From assembly GCA_026418935.1 (NCBI GenBank), contig JAOAAJ010000082.1:1-41778 (forward strand): DNA of 41,778 bases, in the 5' to 3' direction. The position numbers and the translations under genes were made by a program. Source of the stretch: Caloramator sp. GTDB taxonomy: Bacteria > Bacillota > Clostridia > Clostridiales > Caloramatoraceae. Shown here one piece after another: positions 16,495 through 26,070 of this stretch. The notes under the pieces are model-generated. The model was not told the DNA's origin. It saw only the letters and a program-made list of their open reading frames with translations, and made no database searches. Position 1 is the first letter of the stretch; each line of letters opens with the position of its first letter.

Positions 16495-17250
16495 ATGGAA
16501 CCAATATTAAGTATAAGAAACTTAAACTTTTATTATGGTGAACACAAGGCCTTAAAGGATGTAAATATGGATATCTATAAGAACAATGTTACAGCCTTTA
16601 TAGGGCCATCTGGATGTGGTAAATCAACTTTTTTAAGAACTTTAAACAGAATGAATGATTTTATTGAGAACGTTAAAGTAGAAGGAAACATAATATATGA
16701 AGGAAAGGATATTTATTCAAAGGAGATGGAGCCTGTAGAGTTGAGAAGAAGAATAGGAATGGTATTTCAAAAGCCAAATCCATTCCCAAAGACTATATAT
16801 GAAAACATCGTATATGGCTTAAGAAAAAATGGAGTTAATAAAAAGGAAGTACTAGATGAGGTAGTTGAAAAGACTCTAAAGGCAGTTGCATTATATGATG
16901 AAGTAAAGGATAAGATTCACAAATCAGCCCTTGAGCTTTCAGGAGGACAACAGCAAAGACTTTGTATAGCAAGAGCTATTGCAATGCAGCCAGATGTTGT
17001 ATTAATGGATGAACCAACTTCAGCCCTTGACCCAATTTCAACTATGAAGATAGAAGAATTGGTACTTGAACTTAAAAAAGATTATACTATAATAATAGTA
17101 ACACACTCTATGCAACAGGCAGCAAGAATATCAGATTATACTGCGTTTTTCTTAAACGGGGAAGTTGTAGAATATGATGAAACTAGCAAAATATTCTCAA
17201 ATCCAAGGGATAAAAGAACAGAGGATTACATTACAGGAAGATTTGGTTAA
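16495..17250 (+). CDS. pstB: Phosphate ABC transporter ATP-binding protein
   Basis: PstB, 251 residues, the ATPase of the importer. Walker A is GPSGCGKST (37-45), the ABC signature is LSGGQQQR, Walker B is [12 protein letters not shown] and the H-loop is VTHSM. It also contains the [14 protein letters not shown] stretch characteristic of PstB. AGGGGG precedes the ATG, and 12 bases separate it from pstA. Confidence 0.97.
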   Translation: MEPILSIRNLNFYYGEHKALKDVNMDIYKNNVTAFIGPSGCGKSTFLRTLNRMNDFIENVKVEGNIIYEGKDIYSKEMEPVELRRRIGMVFQKPNPFPKTIYENIVYGLRKNGVNKKEVLDEVVEKTLKAVALYDEVKDKIHKSALELSGGQQQRLCIARAIAMQPDVVLMDEPTSALDPISTMKIEELVLELKKDYTIIIVTHSMQQAARISDYTAFFLNGEVVEYDETSKIFSNPRDKRTEDYITGRFG

Positions 17251-17264
17251 AAGGAGAGGTTAAT

Positions 17265-17915
17265 ATGAGAGAACATCTTGATCAACAACTAACAAGATTA
17301 AACCACGACTTAATTAAAATGGGTGCAATGGTTGAAGCAATAATAGACAAAGCTGTAACTTCATTAAAGAATCAGGATTTAGAGCTAGCAAAGAGTATAT
17401 ATACAGACGATGATGCTATAGATGAAATGGAGCTTAAAATAGAAAAGGATTGTTTAAATTTAATTGCACTGCAGCAGCCTATGGCAAAGGATTTAAGAAG
17501 GATTGCATCTGCATTAAAAATAATAACTGATTTAGAAAGAATAGGAGACCATGCAGTTAATATAGCAAAAATAACTTTGGATATTGGGAATGAACCCTTA
17601 ATGAAGCCTTTAATAGATATACCTAAAATGGCAGAGATTGCTCAAAATATGATAAAGTTAAGCCTTGATGCCTTTGTTAATCAAGATATAGAACTTGCTA
17701 AAAAAGCAGCAGAAATGGATGAGCAGGTTGATGACCTATACGATACTGTAATAAATGAAGTATTTAATTATATACAAAAGGATAGTAAATTCTTAAACCA
17801 AGGAATAAAGCTATTGTTTGTAGGAAGATATCTTGAGAGAGTTGCAGATCATACTACAAATATATGTGAGAGAATTGTTTATATGGTAACAGGAGAAAGA
17901 GTAGAAATAAATTAA
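17265..17915 (+). CDS. phoU: Phosphate signalling/uptake regulator PhoU
   Basis: PhoU, 216 residues, built from two three-helix repeats; each repeat shows the metal-binding acidic pattern (DLERIGDHAVNIA near the middle, YLERVADHTTNICE near the end). PhoU links Pst activity to the PhoR/PhoB-type sensor system and limits uptake. It closes the pst operon, 14 bases after pstB. No phoP/phoR pair is present in the window. Confidence 0.95.
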   Translation: MREHLDQQLTRLNHDLIKMGAMVEAIIDKAVTSLKNQDLELAKSIYTDDDAIDEMELKIEKDCLNLIALQQPMAKDLRRIASALKIITDLERIGDHAVNIAKITLDIGNEPLMKPLIDIPKMAEIAQNMIKLSLDAFVNQDIELAKKAAEMDEQVDDLYDTVINEVFNYIQKDSKFLNQGIKLLFVGRYLERVADHTTNICERIVYMVTGERVEIN

Positions 17916-17940
17916 GGTAGCATTTGCTACCTTAATTTTT
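17910..17940. terminator. Terminator of the pst-phoU operon, overlapping the lepB end
   Basis: A 13-bp perfect stem (AATTAAGGTAGCA, TT, TGCTACCTTAATT) is followed by a T-run on the plus strand. The lepB stop codon on the minus strand is inside it. Confidence 0.88.
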
Positions 17941-18448
17941 TTATGTCAGAGAAGGGATAGATTCTAAGTACAGCGTGTCCTTTAAGATTTTTTATAGGAA
18001 TTGGTCCTATATAACGACTGTCTTCACTAACTTCTCTATTATCACCTAAAACAAATACACAGTCTTCTGGAACTTTAATTTTTAAATCAACATCCGTATA
18101 GGTACCTGGCTCTAAATAATCCTCTTGAAGTTTGTCACCATTAATATATACATTCCCATCCTTTATTTCAACAGTTTCATTTGGAAGTCCAATAATTCTT
18201 TTAATATAAATTCCTCTTCCTTTACTGCCGGGGTCTAATATAACGATTTCTCCTCTATGAATTTTTTTGCTATACATACTTATTTTTTCAACAATAACTC
18301 TATCATTATTATGTAGTGTAGGAACCATTGATATACCTGAAACCTGTATAATATCAAATATAAAGGCTTTTATAGTAAAGGCAAGAACAGCTGCGATTAC
18401 TAAAGAATATATCCACTCCTTAATTTCATTTTTAATGTTTTCCTTCAA
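17927..18448 (-). CDS. lepB: Signal peptidase I
   Basis: A type I signal peptidase of 173 residues that cleaves exported preproteins outside the membrane. One N-terminal membrane anchor (about residues 12-30) is followed by the catalytic serine in SGISMVPTL (Ser40), the general-base lysine in YIKRIIGLP (Lys83) and the GDNREVSEDSRYIG block. I choose TTG 18446-18448 because AGGAGG is 8 bases upstream; the GTG at 18455-18457 overlaps the ribosome site. Length fits the short Gram-positive forms. It has its own promoter and diverges from the EF-G-like gene. Confidence 0.93.
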   Translation of the reverse strand: MKENIKNEIKEWIYSLVIAAVLAFTIKAFIFDIIQVSGISMVPTLHNNDRVIVEKISMYSKKIHRGEIVILDPGSKGRGIYIKRIIGLPNETVEIKDGNVYINGDKLQEDYLEPGTYTDVDLKIKVPEDCVFVLGDNREVSEDSRYIGPIPIKNLKGHAVLRIYPFSDIKKLR

Positions 18449-18478
18449 TTTTAGCACCTCCTAAATGTAACTAATAAT

Positions 18479-18507
18479 ATTATACACATTTTTCATAAAA
18501 TTTGTAA
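18479..18507 (-). promoter_or_regulatory. Promoter of lepB
   Basis: On the minus strand TTACAA (18502-18507) and a perfect TATAAT (18479-18484) are 17 bp apart. Confidence 0.7.
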
Positions 18508-18677
18508 CTAAAAAATACAATATAAATAAAAGATTAATAAAATGTATAAAAAACCAATTAAAGTATAAAATAATAAAAGATGTATTTTCGAAAAATTTGA
18601 AAAATTAAAGAAGGATTTTTAAAAAATCTATAGAAATAATAAAATAAGGCATAAAAACTGCCAAAGGGGGAATTGAT

Positions 18678-20765
18678 ATGAAGGAGTACAAAGCCGAAAA
18701 TGTCCGAAACATCGGGATTATAGGTCATGGAGGTACAGGTAAAACATCTCTTGCAGAGGCAATTCTATTTAACACAAAGGAATCAGACAGGTTAGGTAGA
18801 ACAGATGATGGTACCTCTATATTAGACTATGATCCCGAGGAAAAGAAGAGAAAGATTTCAATATCATCAGCAGTAGCAAATTGTGTTTGGAATGGACACA
18901 AGATTTATTTAGTAGATACTCCAGGATATTTTGATTTTGTAGGAGAGGTTATTCAGGGGCTAAAGGGTGTTGACGCAGCTTTAATAAGTGTTTGTGGTGT
19001 TTCAGGCCTTCAAGTAGGAACTGAAAAATCATGGGATTATGTTAATAGGTATAAAATTCCAAGAGCATTTTTTATAAATAAATTAGATAGAGAAAATTCA
19101 AGTTACGATAAAACATTGCAAAGTCTAAAGGATAGATTTGGACTTGCAGTTGTTCCTATAGAAATTCCAATAGGAAGAGAAAGTGAGTTTAAAGGAGTTG
19201 TAAATATTATTAATAAAAGAGCAAAGGTATATGATTCAAAGTTAAAATCAATGGTTGATGTAGAAGTAGCAAGTGAACTTGTTCCAACCATTGATGAATA
19301 TAGAAGTGCACTTATGGAGGCTGTAGCAGAAACAGATGAAGAATTATTAGATAAATACTTAAGTGATGGAGAACTTTCAGAAGAAGAAATAATAATGGGT
19401 CTTAAGAAGGGTATATTATCCTGTGAAATAGCTCCAGTATTCTGTGGTTCAGCTGCAAATAACATAGGTATTCATACACTTCTTGATAATATAATAAGTT
19501 ATTTCCCATCACCAGTTGAGAGAACCTATGAAGGAATTAATCCAAAGACAGGAGATATAGAAAAGAGAAGTTCAAGTATAGATGAGGCCTTTTCTGCTGT
19601 TGTATTTAAGACAATTGCAGACCCATTTGTAGGAAGATTGTCATTATTTAGAGTTTTATCTGGAAGTATTTCAGCAGACTCTTCAATATATAACTCAACT
19701 CAAGATAAGGTAGAAAAAGTAGGAACACTTTATCTTTTGAAGGGTAAGAATCAAATTTCAGTAGATAGACTATATGCAGGAGAAATAGGAGCAGTATCAA
19801 AATTGCAATATACATTAACAGGAGATACTCTATGTGATGTTTCAAAACCAATTGTTTATGGTAAGATAGAATTCCCAGAACCTTGTTTATCAATGACAGT
19901 TAAGCCAAAATCTAAGGGAGATGAAGATAAAATTTCAAATGGTCTTCATAAATTGCTTGAGGAAGACCCAACCTTTAAGATTACAAGAGATGTTGAAAAC
20001 GCAGAAACTATTATTTCAGGGCTTGGTGAAATTCATATTGAAATAATTGCAAATAAACTTAAAAATAAATATGGAGTAGATGTTGTATTAGAAACCCCAA
20101 AGGTTCCATATAGAGAAACAATTAGAAAAACATCTGATGTACAAGGAAAGTATAAAAAGCAAAGTGGTGGTCATGGTCAATACGGTGATGTTTGGATAAA
20201 GTTTGAACCACAAAATGAAACTGAAGATTTAATATTTGTAGATCAAATTGTGGGTGGTGTTGTTCCAAGACAATACATACCAGCAGTAGAAAAGGGTTTA
20301 AGAGAAGCTATGAAGCATGGCGTTCTTGCTGGATATCCTGTTATAGGAATAAAGGCAACATTACATGATGGTTCATACCATCCAGTTGACTCATCAGAAA
20401 TGGCATTTAAAACAGCTGCATCATTGGCGTATAAAAAAGGAATGAAGGAAGCAGACCCAGTTTTATTAGAACCAATAATGCACGTTGAAATTACTGTTCC
20501 AGATGAATATATGGGAGATGTTATGGGAGATATAAATAAGAGACGTGGAAGAGTTTTAGGAATGGAACAAAAGAATGGTCTTGAGATGGTAACAGCAGAA
20601 GTTCCACTTGCAGAAATGTTTAAGTATGCAACAGAATTAAGGTCAATGACTCAAGCAAGAGGAAGCTTTACAATGAGATTTGAACGTTATGAAGAGGTTC
20701 CTCCTGTAATTAGTCAAAAAATCATTGAAAATGCTCAGAAACTTAAGGAAATGGAAGAAGAATAA
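18678..20765 (+). CDS. Elongation factor G-like GTPase (EF-G paralogue)
   Basis: A 695-residue translation-factor GTPase with EF-G domain order. The P-loop is GHGGTGKT (residues about 17-24), not the AHIDAGKT of canonical EF-G; G3 is DTPGYFDF and G4 is NKLD. Domains III-V include SGGHGQYGDVWI and a C-terminal PLAEMFKYATELRSMTQARGSF block. The altered P-loop and solitary location, away from rpsL-rpsG-tuf, mark it as an EF-G-2/FusA2-type paralogue whose exact role is unsettled. AAGGGGG precedes the ATG, and a terminator follows. I found no convincing promoter in the A-rich 210 bases upstream. Confidence 0.88.
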   Translation: MKEYKAENVRNIGIIGHGGTGKTSLAEAILFNTKESDRLGRTDDGTSILDYDPEEKKRKISISSAVANCVWNGHKIYLVDTPGYFDFVGEVIQGLKGVDAALISVCGVSGLQVGTEKSWDYVNRYKIPRAFFINKLDRENSSYDKTLQSLKDRFGLAVVPIEIPIGRESEFKGVVNIINKRAKVYDSKLKSMVDVEVASELVPTIDEYRSALMEAVAETDEELLDKYLSDGELSEEEIIMGLKKGILSCEIAPVFCGSAANNIGIHTLLDNIISYFPSPVERTYEGINPKTGDIEKRSSSIDEAFSAVVFKTIADPFVGRLSLFRVLSGSISADSSIYNSTQDKVEKVGTLYLLKGKNQISVDRLYAGEIGAVSKLQYTLTGDTLCDVSKPIVYGKIEFPEPCLSMTVKPKSKGDEDKISNGLHKLLEEDPTFKITRDVENAETIISGLGEIHIEIIANKLKNKYGVDVVLETPKVPYRETIRKTSDVQGKYKKQSGGHGQYGDVWIKFEPQNETEDLIFVDQIVGGVVPRQYIPAVEKGLREAMKHGVLAGYPVIGIKATLHDGSYHPVDSSEMAFKTAASLAYKKGMKEADPVLLEPIMHVEITVPDEYMGDVMGDINKRRGRVLGMEQKNGLEMVTAEVPLAEMFKYATELRSMTQARGSFTMRFERYEEVPPVISQKIIENAQKLKEMEEE

Positions 20766-20788
20766 GCCGTTTGGCTTATTCTTTTTTT
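20761..20788 (+). terminator. Terminator of the EF-G-like gene
   Basis: AATAAGCC pairs with GGCTTATT (loop GTTT), followed by CTTTTTTT. The stop codon is within the left arm. Confidence 0.92.
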
Positions 20789-20939
20789 AATTTCATTAAC
20801 ATTAATTAGCTTCTAATTTAAAAAAATACAATATGTGATGATTTTTTTTATAAAAGTAAATTTTATATTTTTTATTTCTTATAAATACCTTTATAAAAAA
20901 AACGTAAAGGGTAAAACTAAATATTGAGGAGGGGAGATA

Positions 20940-21173
20940 ATGTCAGATTATAGAATAAATTTTGGCAGCATTATAGATCAATTAGATCAGAGGAAGTTGT
21001 TAGACGTAATTGATATAGTTGGTAAAAATGATGAGCTTGTTATAACAATAGATGCAAAAGATGCAACTCAAACTGAAAATATTAATAGGGTTTTAGAAAA
21101 CAATGGATTTGATGTTACTGTAAAGGGTGGTCACGACGATAATAAATACAATATTATTGCAAGGAGGCGTTAG
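20940..21173 (+). CDS. Small protein of unknown function (77 aa)
   Basis: I do not recognise this protein. The 77-residue sequence has a strong ribosome site (GAGGAGGGG, ATG 20940). The pattern, an N-terminal helix, then DELVITID, a helix, NNGFDVTVKG and a final NIIARR strand, resembles the beta-alpha-beta plan of TusA/SirA-like proteins. The CPxP cysteine motif of that family is absent; there is no cysteine at all. It has no signal peptide or membrane segment. One base separates it from the next small gene, so the two form a unit. Confidence 0.7.
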   Translation: MSDYRINFGSIIDQLDQRKLLDVIDIVGKNDELVITIDAKDATQTENINRVLENNGFDVTVKGGHDDNKYNIIARRR

Positions 21174-21174
21174 T

Positions 21175-21315
21175 ATGAAGGATGAATACAATCTTCACTT
21201 ATATGGAGAAATGGTTCCCTCTGAATTTGCATGGATGACTCCAGAGGAACAGAGAAAAAGGGTAGAGGAAGTTGAACAAAAATTAAAGTCAAAGGATAAT
21301 AAAAATAAAAAATAG
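21175..21315 (+). CDS. Very small charged protein (46 aa), unknown
   Basis: This 46-residue reading frame has a good ribosome site (AAGGAGG, 7 bases before ATG 21175) and starts one base after the stop of the 77-residue gene. A longer in-frame start at 21127 would overlap that gene and has no ribosome site. The second half (about 20-46) is a Glu/Lys-rich probable helix; the first half contains HLYGEMVPSEFAWMTPEEQ. I know no family for it. Confidence 0.65.
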   Translation: MKDEYNLHLYGEMVPSEFAWMTPEEQRKRVEEVEQKLKSKDNKNKK

Positions 21316-21334
21316 GTGGTTTATCCACCTATTT
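21310..21334 (+). terminator. Probable terminator after the two small genes
   Basis: AAATAGGTGG pairs perfectly with CCACCTATTT (loop TTTAT). The T-run is short (TTT), so strength is uncertain. Confidence 0.65.
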
Positions 21335-21418
21335 AACAAAAAAATGAGAAATAAATATATAATTTTAAATATTAAATTATAATTGATATAATTTAAATTA
21401 AATTGGCAATAATTGAAT

Positions 21419-21446
21419 TTGATGAGTAATTTTGAAGTATTATAAT
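21419..21446 (+). promoter_or_regulatory. Promoter of the ctsR operon
   Basis: TTGATG (21419-21424) and TATAAT (21441-21446) are 16 bp apart. Transcription would start near 21453, just before the CtsR operator. Confidence 0.75.
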
Positions 21447-21457
21447 TATAGGTGAAA

Positions 21458-21480
21458 GGTCAAAGAAAGTCAAAGTCAAA
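21458..21480 (+). promoter_or_regulatory. CtsR operator with an extra half-site
   Basis: GGTCAAA (21458-21464), three bases, then AGTCAAA (21468-21474) match the CtsR heptad repeat RGTCAAANNNRGTCAAA. A third AGTCAAA (21474-21480) overlaps the second by one base. It lies just downstream of the start of transcription, fitting repression by CtsR of its own operon. Confidence 0.9.
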
Positions 21481-21492
21481 AGAGGTGGTGTA

Positions 21493-21951
21493 ATGGCAAG
21501 ACTGTCTGATATTATAGAAGATTTTATTAAACAAATGCTTGAGACAAGTGAACAGAATGTATTAGAAATACAGAGAAATGAACTGGCAAATATATTTAAT
21601 TGTGCACCATCACAAATAAATTATGTATTAACAACAAGGTTTACCATAGATAAGGGTTATTATATAGAAAGTAGACGCGGTGGTGGAGGATGTATAAGAA
21701 TAACAAGAGTTGAACTTGATAAAAATCAATATATAAAAAGAGCAATAAAAGAAAATATAATGGATAGTCTGACTCAAAATGAAGCAGAAACTTATATAGA
21801 ATTTTTTAAAGATAGGGGATTTTTAAGTGAAAAAGAGGCAGCAATTATAAAGGCTGCAATAAGCGATAGAAGCATTCCTCTTGATGGTGAGACAAAAAAC
21901 AGAGTACGTGCACATATATTAAAGAATATTTTAGTAACAATGGTAGAATAG
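21493..21951 (+). CDS. ctsR: Transcriptional repressor of heat-shock genes CtsR
   Basis: CtsR, 152 residues, the repressor of clp genes in low-GC Gram-positives. The N-terminal winged helix ends with the glycine-rich wing ESRRGGGGCIRI that contacts the heptad operator; the C-terminal helical part is the dimer/McsB-contact region. GAGGTGG precedes ATG 21493. It heads ctsR-mcsA-mcsB-clpC behind a matching operator. Confidence 0.97.
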   Translation: MARLSDIIEDFIKQMLETSEQNVLEIQRNELANIFNCAPSQINYVLTTRFTIDKGYYIESRRGGGGCIRITRVELDKNQYIKRAIKENIMDSLTQNEAETYIEFFKDRGFLSEKEAAIIKAAISDRSIPLDGETKNRVRAHILKNILVTMVE

Positions 21952-21962
21952 GGGGTATGAAT

Positions 21963-22490
21963 ATGTTATGTCAAAGATGTAACCAAAAAGAAGCAAATGT
22001 TCATATAACTAAGATAATAAATGGAGTGAAGACAGAACTTCATCTTTGTGATGAATGTGCAAAGCAGAGTGAAGATATAAGTATGAACTTTGCATTTAAC
22101 TTTGGTATGCCTATGTCATTCCAAAATATTTTAGATGGGTTTGTTGAAATGTTAGGATCTTCCTCTAAAGCTTATGAAGAAGAAGTTTGTCCTGTATGCA
22201 AGATGTCCTTTAATGATTTTAGAAATAAAGGAAGAATGGGTTGCAGTAGATGCTATTCAACCTTTGCACAGAAGATAACTCCTATTATAAAAAGAATACA
22301 CGGCAATATAGAGCATACAGGAAAGGTTCCAGCAAGAACAGGTGGAGATTTAAAGTTAAAGAGGGACATTGAGAGATTAAAGGAAGAACTTAAAATAGCA
22401 ATAAATAAAGAAGAGTATGAAAGGGCTGCAAAATTAAGAGATGAAATAAGAAATCTTGAATCAAAATTAGGCAATCAAAGGGGTGAATGA
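21963..22490 (+). CDS. mcsA: McsA, zinc-finger activator of the arginine kinase McsB
   Basis: McsA, 175 residues. Four CxxC pairs (CQRC, CDEC, CPVC, CSRC) make two zinc-binding units; the C-terminus carries a UVR-type coiled motif (EEYERAAKLRDEIRNLE). McsA activates McsB and tunes CtsR. ATG 21963 is preferred over ATG 21957 because GGGGG (21951-21955) gives 7-base spacing. Its stop overlaps the region just before mcsB. Confidence 0.95.
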   Translation: MLCQRCNQKEANVHITKIINGVKTELHLCDECAKQSEDISMNFAFNFGMPMSFQNILDGFVEMLGSSSKAYEEEVCPVCKMSFNDFRNKGRMGCSRCYSTFAQKITPIIKRIHGNIEHTGKVPARTGGDLKLKRDIERLKEELKIAINKEEYERAAKLRDEIRNLESKLGNQRGE

Positions 22491-22491
22491 T

Positions 22492-23514
22492 ATGGCTTGG
22501 TTCTTTTCAAAATCATCAGATGAGGGGATTGTTTTAACAAGTAGAATAAGACTTGCACGTAATATAGATAATATACCTTTTCCACATCTTTTAGATAAGG
22601 AGAATGCCAAAAGGGTAGTTGATGAGGTTAAATCTTCAATTTTAGAAAGCAATTCTGCAATATCAAACGATTTTGAAGTAATTAACTTAAGTGACATCTC
22701 ACTAAATGAAAAGATGTCAATGGTTGAAAAACATTTAATAAGTAAAGATTTAATAAATAGAAGTGATATTTCATCTGTTTTGATTAATAAAGATAAAAAT
22801 GTGTCAATAATGATAAATGAAGAAGATCATATAAGGCTTCAAGTAATTTATCCTGGATTTAAACTTAAGGAAGCCTATGAACTTGCAAGTAGAATAGATG
22901 ATTTAATTGAACAGAGAGTTAACTATGCCTACGATACAAAGCTTGGATATTTAACAAGCTGTCCAACTAATGTTGGAACTGGTCTTAGAGCATCAGTTAT
23001 GCTACACCTACCCGCCCTTACAATTACAAAAAACATAAATAATATTATAAATACAATAAACCAAGTAGGTTTAACAATAAGAGGGCTTTATGGAGAAGGT
23101 AGCAATGCACTTGGAAATGTATATCAAATTTCTAATCAAATAACTTTAGGACTTTCAGAGGATGAAATTATAAATAATCTTATAGCTGTAACTAAAAAGA
23201 TTGTAGAAAAGGAAAAGAAGGCAAGGGAGATGCTACTTGAAAAACAATCTGTTGAGCTTGAGGATGAACTTTATAGAGCTCTTGGAATATTAAAATATGC
23301 AAGAAGCATATCAACACAAGAGAGCTTAGAGCTTATATCTAAAGTTAGAATGGGAGTAGAAATGGGAATAATAAGGGATATACAAGTAGATAAATTAAAT
23401 GAGCTGTTTGTAAGCGTACAGCCAGCAACATTACAACTTTTAGAAAAAAGAGAACTAAATCCAAAGGATAGGGATATAGTTAGAGCAAGGCTAATAAGAG
23501 AAAAACTTAATTAA
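22492..23514 (+). CDS. mcsB: Protein arginine kinase McsB
   Basis: McsB, 340 residues, of the phosphagen kinase fold. It phosphorylates arginines to mark proteins for ClpCP and inactivates CtsR. Visible are the phosphate-binding SRIRLARN, the GTRxxx-type [20 protein letters not shown] block, and the RGLYGEGS loop. ATG 22492 lies 7 bases after AAAGGGGTG; the GTG at 22483 overlaps that site. Its stop lies in the clpC ribosome site. Confidence 0.96.
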   Translation: MAWFFSKSSDEGIVLTSRIRLARNIDNIPFPHLLDKENAKRVVDEVKSSILESNSAISNDFEVINLSDISLNEKMSMVEKHLISKDLINRSDISSVLINKDKNVSIMINEEDHIRLQVIYPGFKLKEAYELASRIDDLIEQRVNYAYDTKLGYLTSCPTNVGTGLRASVMLHLPALTITKNINNIINTINQVGLTIRGLYGEGSNALGNVYQISNQITLGLSEDEIINNLIAVTKKIVEKEKKAREMLLEKQSVELEDELYRALGILKYARSISTQESLELISKVRMGVEMGIIRDIQVDKLNELFVSVQPATLQLLEKRELNPKDRDIVRARLIREKLN

Positions 23515-23527
23515 GGAGGTGTATAAT

Positions 23528-25960
23528 ATGTTTGGTGGATTTACAGAAAGAAGCCAAAAAGTATTAAATTTGGCTGCAGAAGAGGCCCAAAGGCTTGGAC
23601 ATAATTTCATTGGAACAGAGCATATTCTTCTTGGAATTGTTAGAGAAGGCGGATATGCTTCAAAGGTTTTAGCTGAGTATGGAATAGATGCAAACAAGCT
23701 AAGACAAGAAATAATAAATATAGAAGGAGTAGGTGAAGTTGACTTTTTCCTAAAGCAACTTGAACTTACTCCAAGGACAAAAAGATTAATTGAAGTTGCA
23801 AAGGGAGAAGCCAGTTCGTTAAATCATAACTTTATTGCACCTGAACATCTTCTTCTTGGAATAATAAGAGAAGGAGAAGGGGTTGCAGTTACATTACTTG
23901 AAAAGATGGGAATTGATTTTAATAAGGTTAGAAATGATTTGATTCAAAATATGTCCCAAAACAATGAGGTTCAAACTAAAGCAAGACAAGACAAAAAAAC
24001 AAAAGCTAATACTCCAAATCTTGACCAGTTTGGTCGTGATTTAACTGAACTTGCAAGGTCAGGCAAACTTGACCCTGTAATAGGAAGAGAAGAAGAGACT
24101 GAAAGGGTAATAGAAATACTATGTAGAAGAACTAAGAACAATCCTTGCCTTATAGGTGAACCAGGTGTTGGTAAAACAGCAATAGCAGAGGGATTGGCAC
24201 AAAAGATAGTAGAGGGAAATGTACCAGAAATATTAAAGAATAAAAGGGTTGTAACCCTTGATCTATCAGGTATGATTGCAGGTTCAAAGTATAGAGGTGA
24301 GTTTGAAGAAAGATTAAAGAGGGTAATGGATGATATAAAAAAGGCAGGAAATGTAATATTGTTTGTGGATGAAGTTCATACAATTGTAGGTGCAGGTGCA
24401 GCAGAGGGTGCTATGGATGCCTCAAATATATTAAAACCAGCTCTTGCAAGGGGAGAATTACAGGTAATTGGTGCAACTACAATTGATGAATATAGAAAAT
24501 ATATAGAAAAGGATTCAGCTTTAGAGAGAAGATTCCAACCCGTTATGGTAGGCGAACCTTCTGTAGAGGAATCAATATTAATATTAAAGGGATTAAGGGA
24601 TAAATATGAAGCACATCATAAGGTAAAGATAACTGATGAAGCAATAGAAGCAGCAGTTAACCTTTCACATAGATATATAACAGATAGATATTTACCAGAT
24701 AAGGCAATAGACCTTATGGATGAAGCAGCTTCAAAGGTAAGATTGAAGACCTTAACAGCACCACCTGATATAAAGAGATTAGAAGAAGAAATTGAAAAGG
24801 TTAAAAAGGATAAAGATGAAGCTGTAAATATGCAGGAATATGAGAAGGCAGCAAAACTAAGAGATAAAGAGCAGGAGCTTGTTAATGAACTTAATAGATT
24901 AAAGGATAATTGGCAAAATAAGAAGGACAATGAAACTCTATCTGTTATAGCAGAGGATATTGCTAATGTTGTATCAAGATGGACTAATATACCAGTGAAC
25001 AAATTAACTGAAACAGAATCAGAAAAACTTTTAAAACTTGAAGAAATTCTTCACAACAGGGTTGTAGGACAAGAAGAAGCAGTAAAATCAGTGGCACGTG
25101 CAGTAAGGCGTGCAAGAGTAGGACTTAAGGACCCAAAGCGACCAATTGGTTCCTTCATCTTCTTAGGTCCAACTGGTGTTGGTAAAACAGAGCTTACAAA
25201 GGCACTTTCAGAGGCAATGTTTGGTGACGAAAATGCAATGATTAGAATAGATATGTCAGAATATATGGAAAAGCACGCTGTATCAAGACTTATAGGTTCT
25301 CCTCCAGGATATGTTGGTTATGAGGAGGGTGGACAATTAACAGAAAAGGTTAGAAGACAACCTTATTCAGTTGTATTATTTGACGAAATAGAAAAGGCAC
25401 ATCCTGATGTATTTAATATACTTCTACAAATACTTGAGGATGGAAGATTAACCGATGGTAAAGGAAAAACTGTAGATTTCAAAAATACAATAGTCATAAT
25501 GACATCAAATGTTGGGGCAAGTACGATAAAGAAACAGCAGAGCCTTGGTTTTGCAGCAAATACTGAAAAGGATAAGGAAAATTCCTATGAAAAGATGAAA
25601 GAAAACGTAATGGAGGATTTAAAGAGAACCTTTAGACCTGAGTTTTTAAATAGAATTGATGATATAATAGTATTCCATTCACTCGAAGAAAAGGATATTG
25701 AAAAGATAGTTGAACTTATGTTAAATAGTGTGATAAAGCGACTTAAGGATTTAGATATAGAAGTAGAGTATACAGAAGAAGCAAAGAAACATCTTGCAAA
25801 GGCAGGATTTGACCCTGTATATGGAGCAAGACCACTTAGACGTGCAATAACTAAGGCTGTTGAGGATAAGCTATCAGAGGAAATGCTAAAGGGTAACATC
25901 AAAAAGGGTGATAAAGTAAAAATGGATGTAAAGGATGGAGAAATTGTATTCGATAAATAA
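23528..25960 (+). CDS. clpC: ATP-dependent Clp protease ATP-binding subunit ClpC
   Basis: ClpC, 810 residues, a AAA+ unfoldase that feeds ClpP. The order is an N-domain with two Clp repeats (about 1-145), ATPase 1 with Walker A GEPGVGKT (about 210-217), a middle domain with a UVR-like segment ([15 protein letters not shown]), and ATPase 2 with GPTGVGKT (about 547-554). ATG 23528 follows AAGGAGGT at 7 bases; the GTG at 23519 is on the ribosome site. It is last in the CtsR-controlled operon. Confidence 0.97.
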   Translation: MFGGFTERSQKVLNLAAEEAQRLGHNFIGTEHILLGIVREGGYASKVLAEYGIDANKLRQEIINIEGVGEVDFFLKQLELTPRTKRLIEVAKGEASSLNHNFIAPEHLLLGIIREGEGVAVTLLEKMGIDFNKVRNDLIQNMSQNNEVQTKARQDKKTKANTPNLDQFGRDLTELARSGKLDPVIGREEETERVIEILCRRTKNNPCLIGEPGVGKTAIAEGLAQKIVEGNVPEILKNKRVVTLDLSGMIAGSKYRGEFEERLKRVMDDIKKAGNVILFVDEVHTIVGAGAAEGAMDASNILKPALARGELQVIGATTIDEYRKYIEKDSALERRFQPVMVGEPSVEESILILKGLRDKYEAHHKVKITDEAIEAAVNLSHRYITDRYLPDKAIDLMDEAASKVRLKTLTAPPDIKRLEEEIEKVKKDKDEAVNMQEYEKAAKLRDKEQELVNELNRLKDNWQNKKDNETLSVIAEDIANVVSRWTNIPVNKLTETESEKLLKLEEILHNRVVGQEEAVKSVARAVRRARVGLKDPKRPIGSFIFLGPTGVGKTELTKALSEAMFGDENAMIRIDMSEYMEKHAVSRLIGSPPGYVGYEEGGQLTEKVRRQPYSVVLFDEIEKAHPDVFNILLQILEDGRLTDGKGKTVDFKNTIVIMTSNVGASTIKKQQSLGFAANTEKDKENSYEKMKENVMEDLKRTFRPEFLNRIDDIIVFHSLEEKDIEKIVELMLNSVIKRLKDLDIEVEYTEEAKKHLAKAGFDPVYGARPLRRAITKAVEDKLSEEMLKGNIKKGDKVKMDVKDGEIVFDK

Positions 25961-25988
25961 GGGGATTAAAAATTCCCCTTATTTTTTT
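25957..25988 (+). terminator. Terminator of the ctsR-clpC operon
   Basis: ATAAGGGGA pairs with TCCCCTTAT, followed by TTTTTTT. Confidence 0.92.
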
Positions 25989-26070
25989 ATCTTACATATT
26001 TATTTTTTAAAAACTTAGTGTAAAATAATAAAATGGATATAAAAATTTTTAAAATTGTGGATGTGATATT

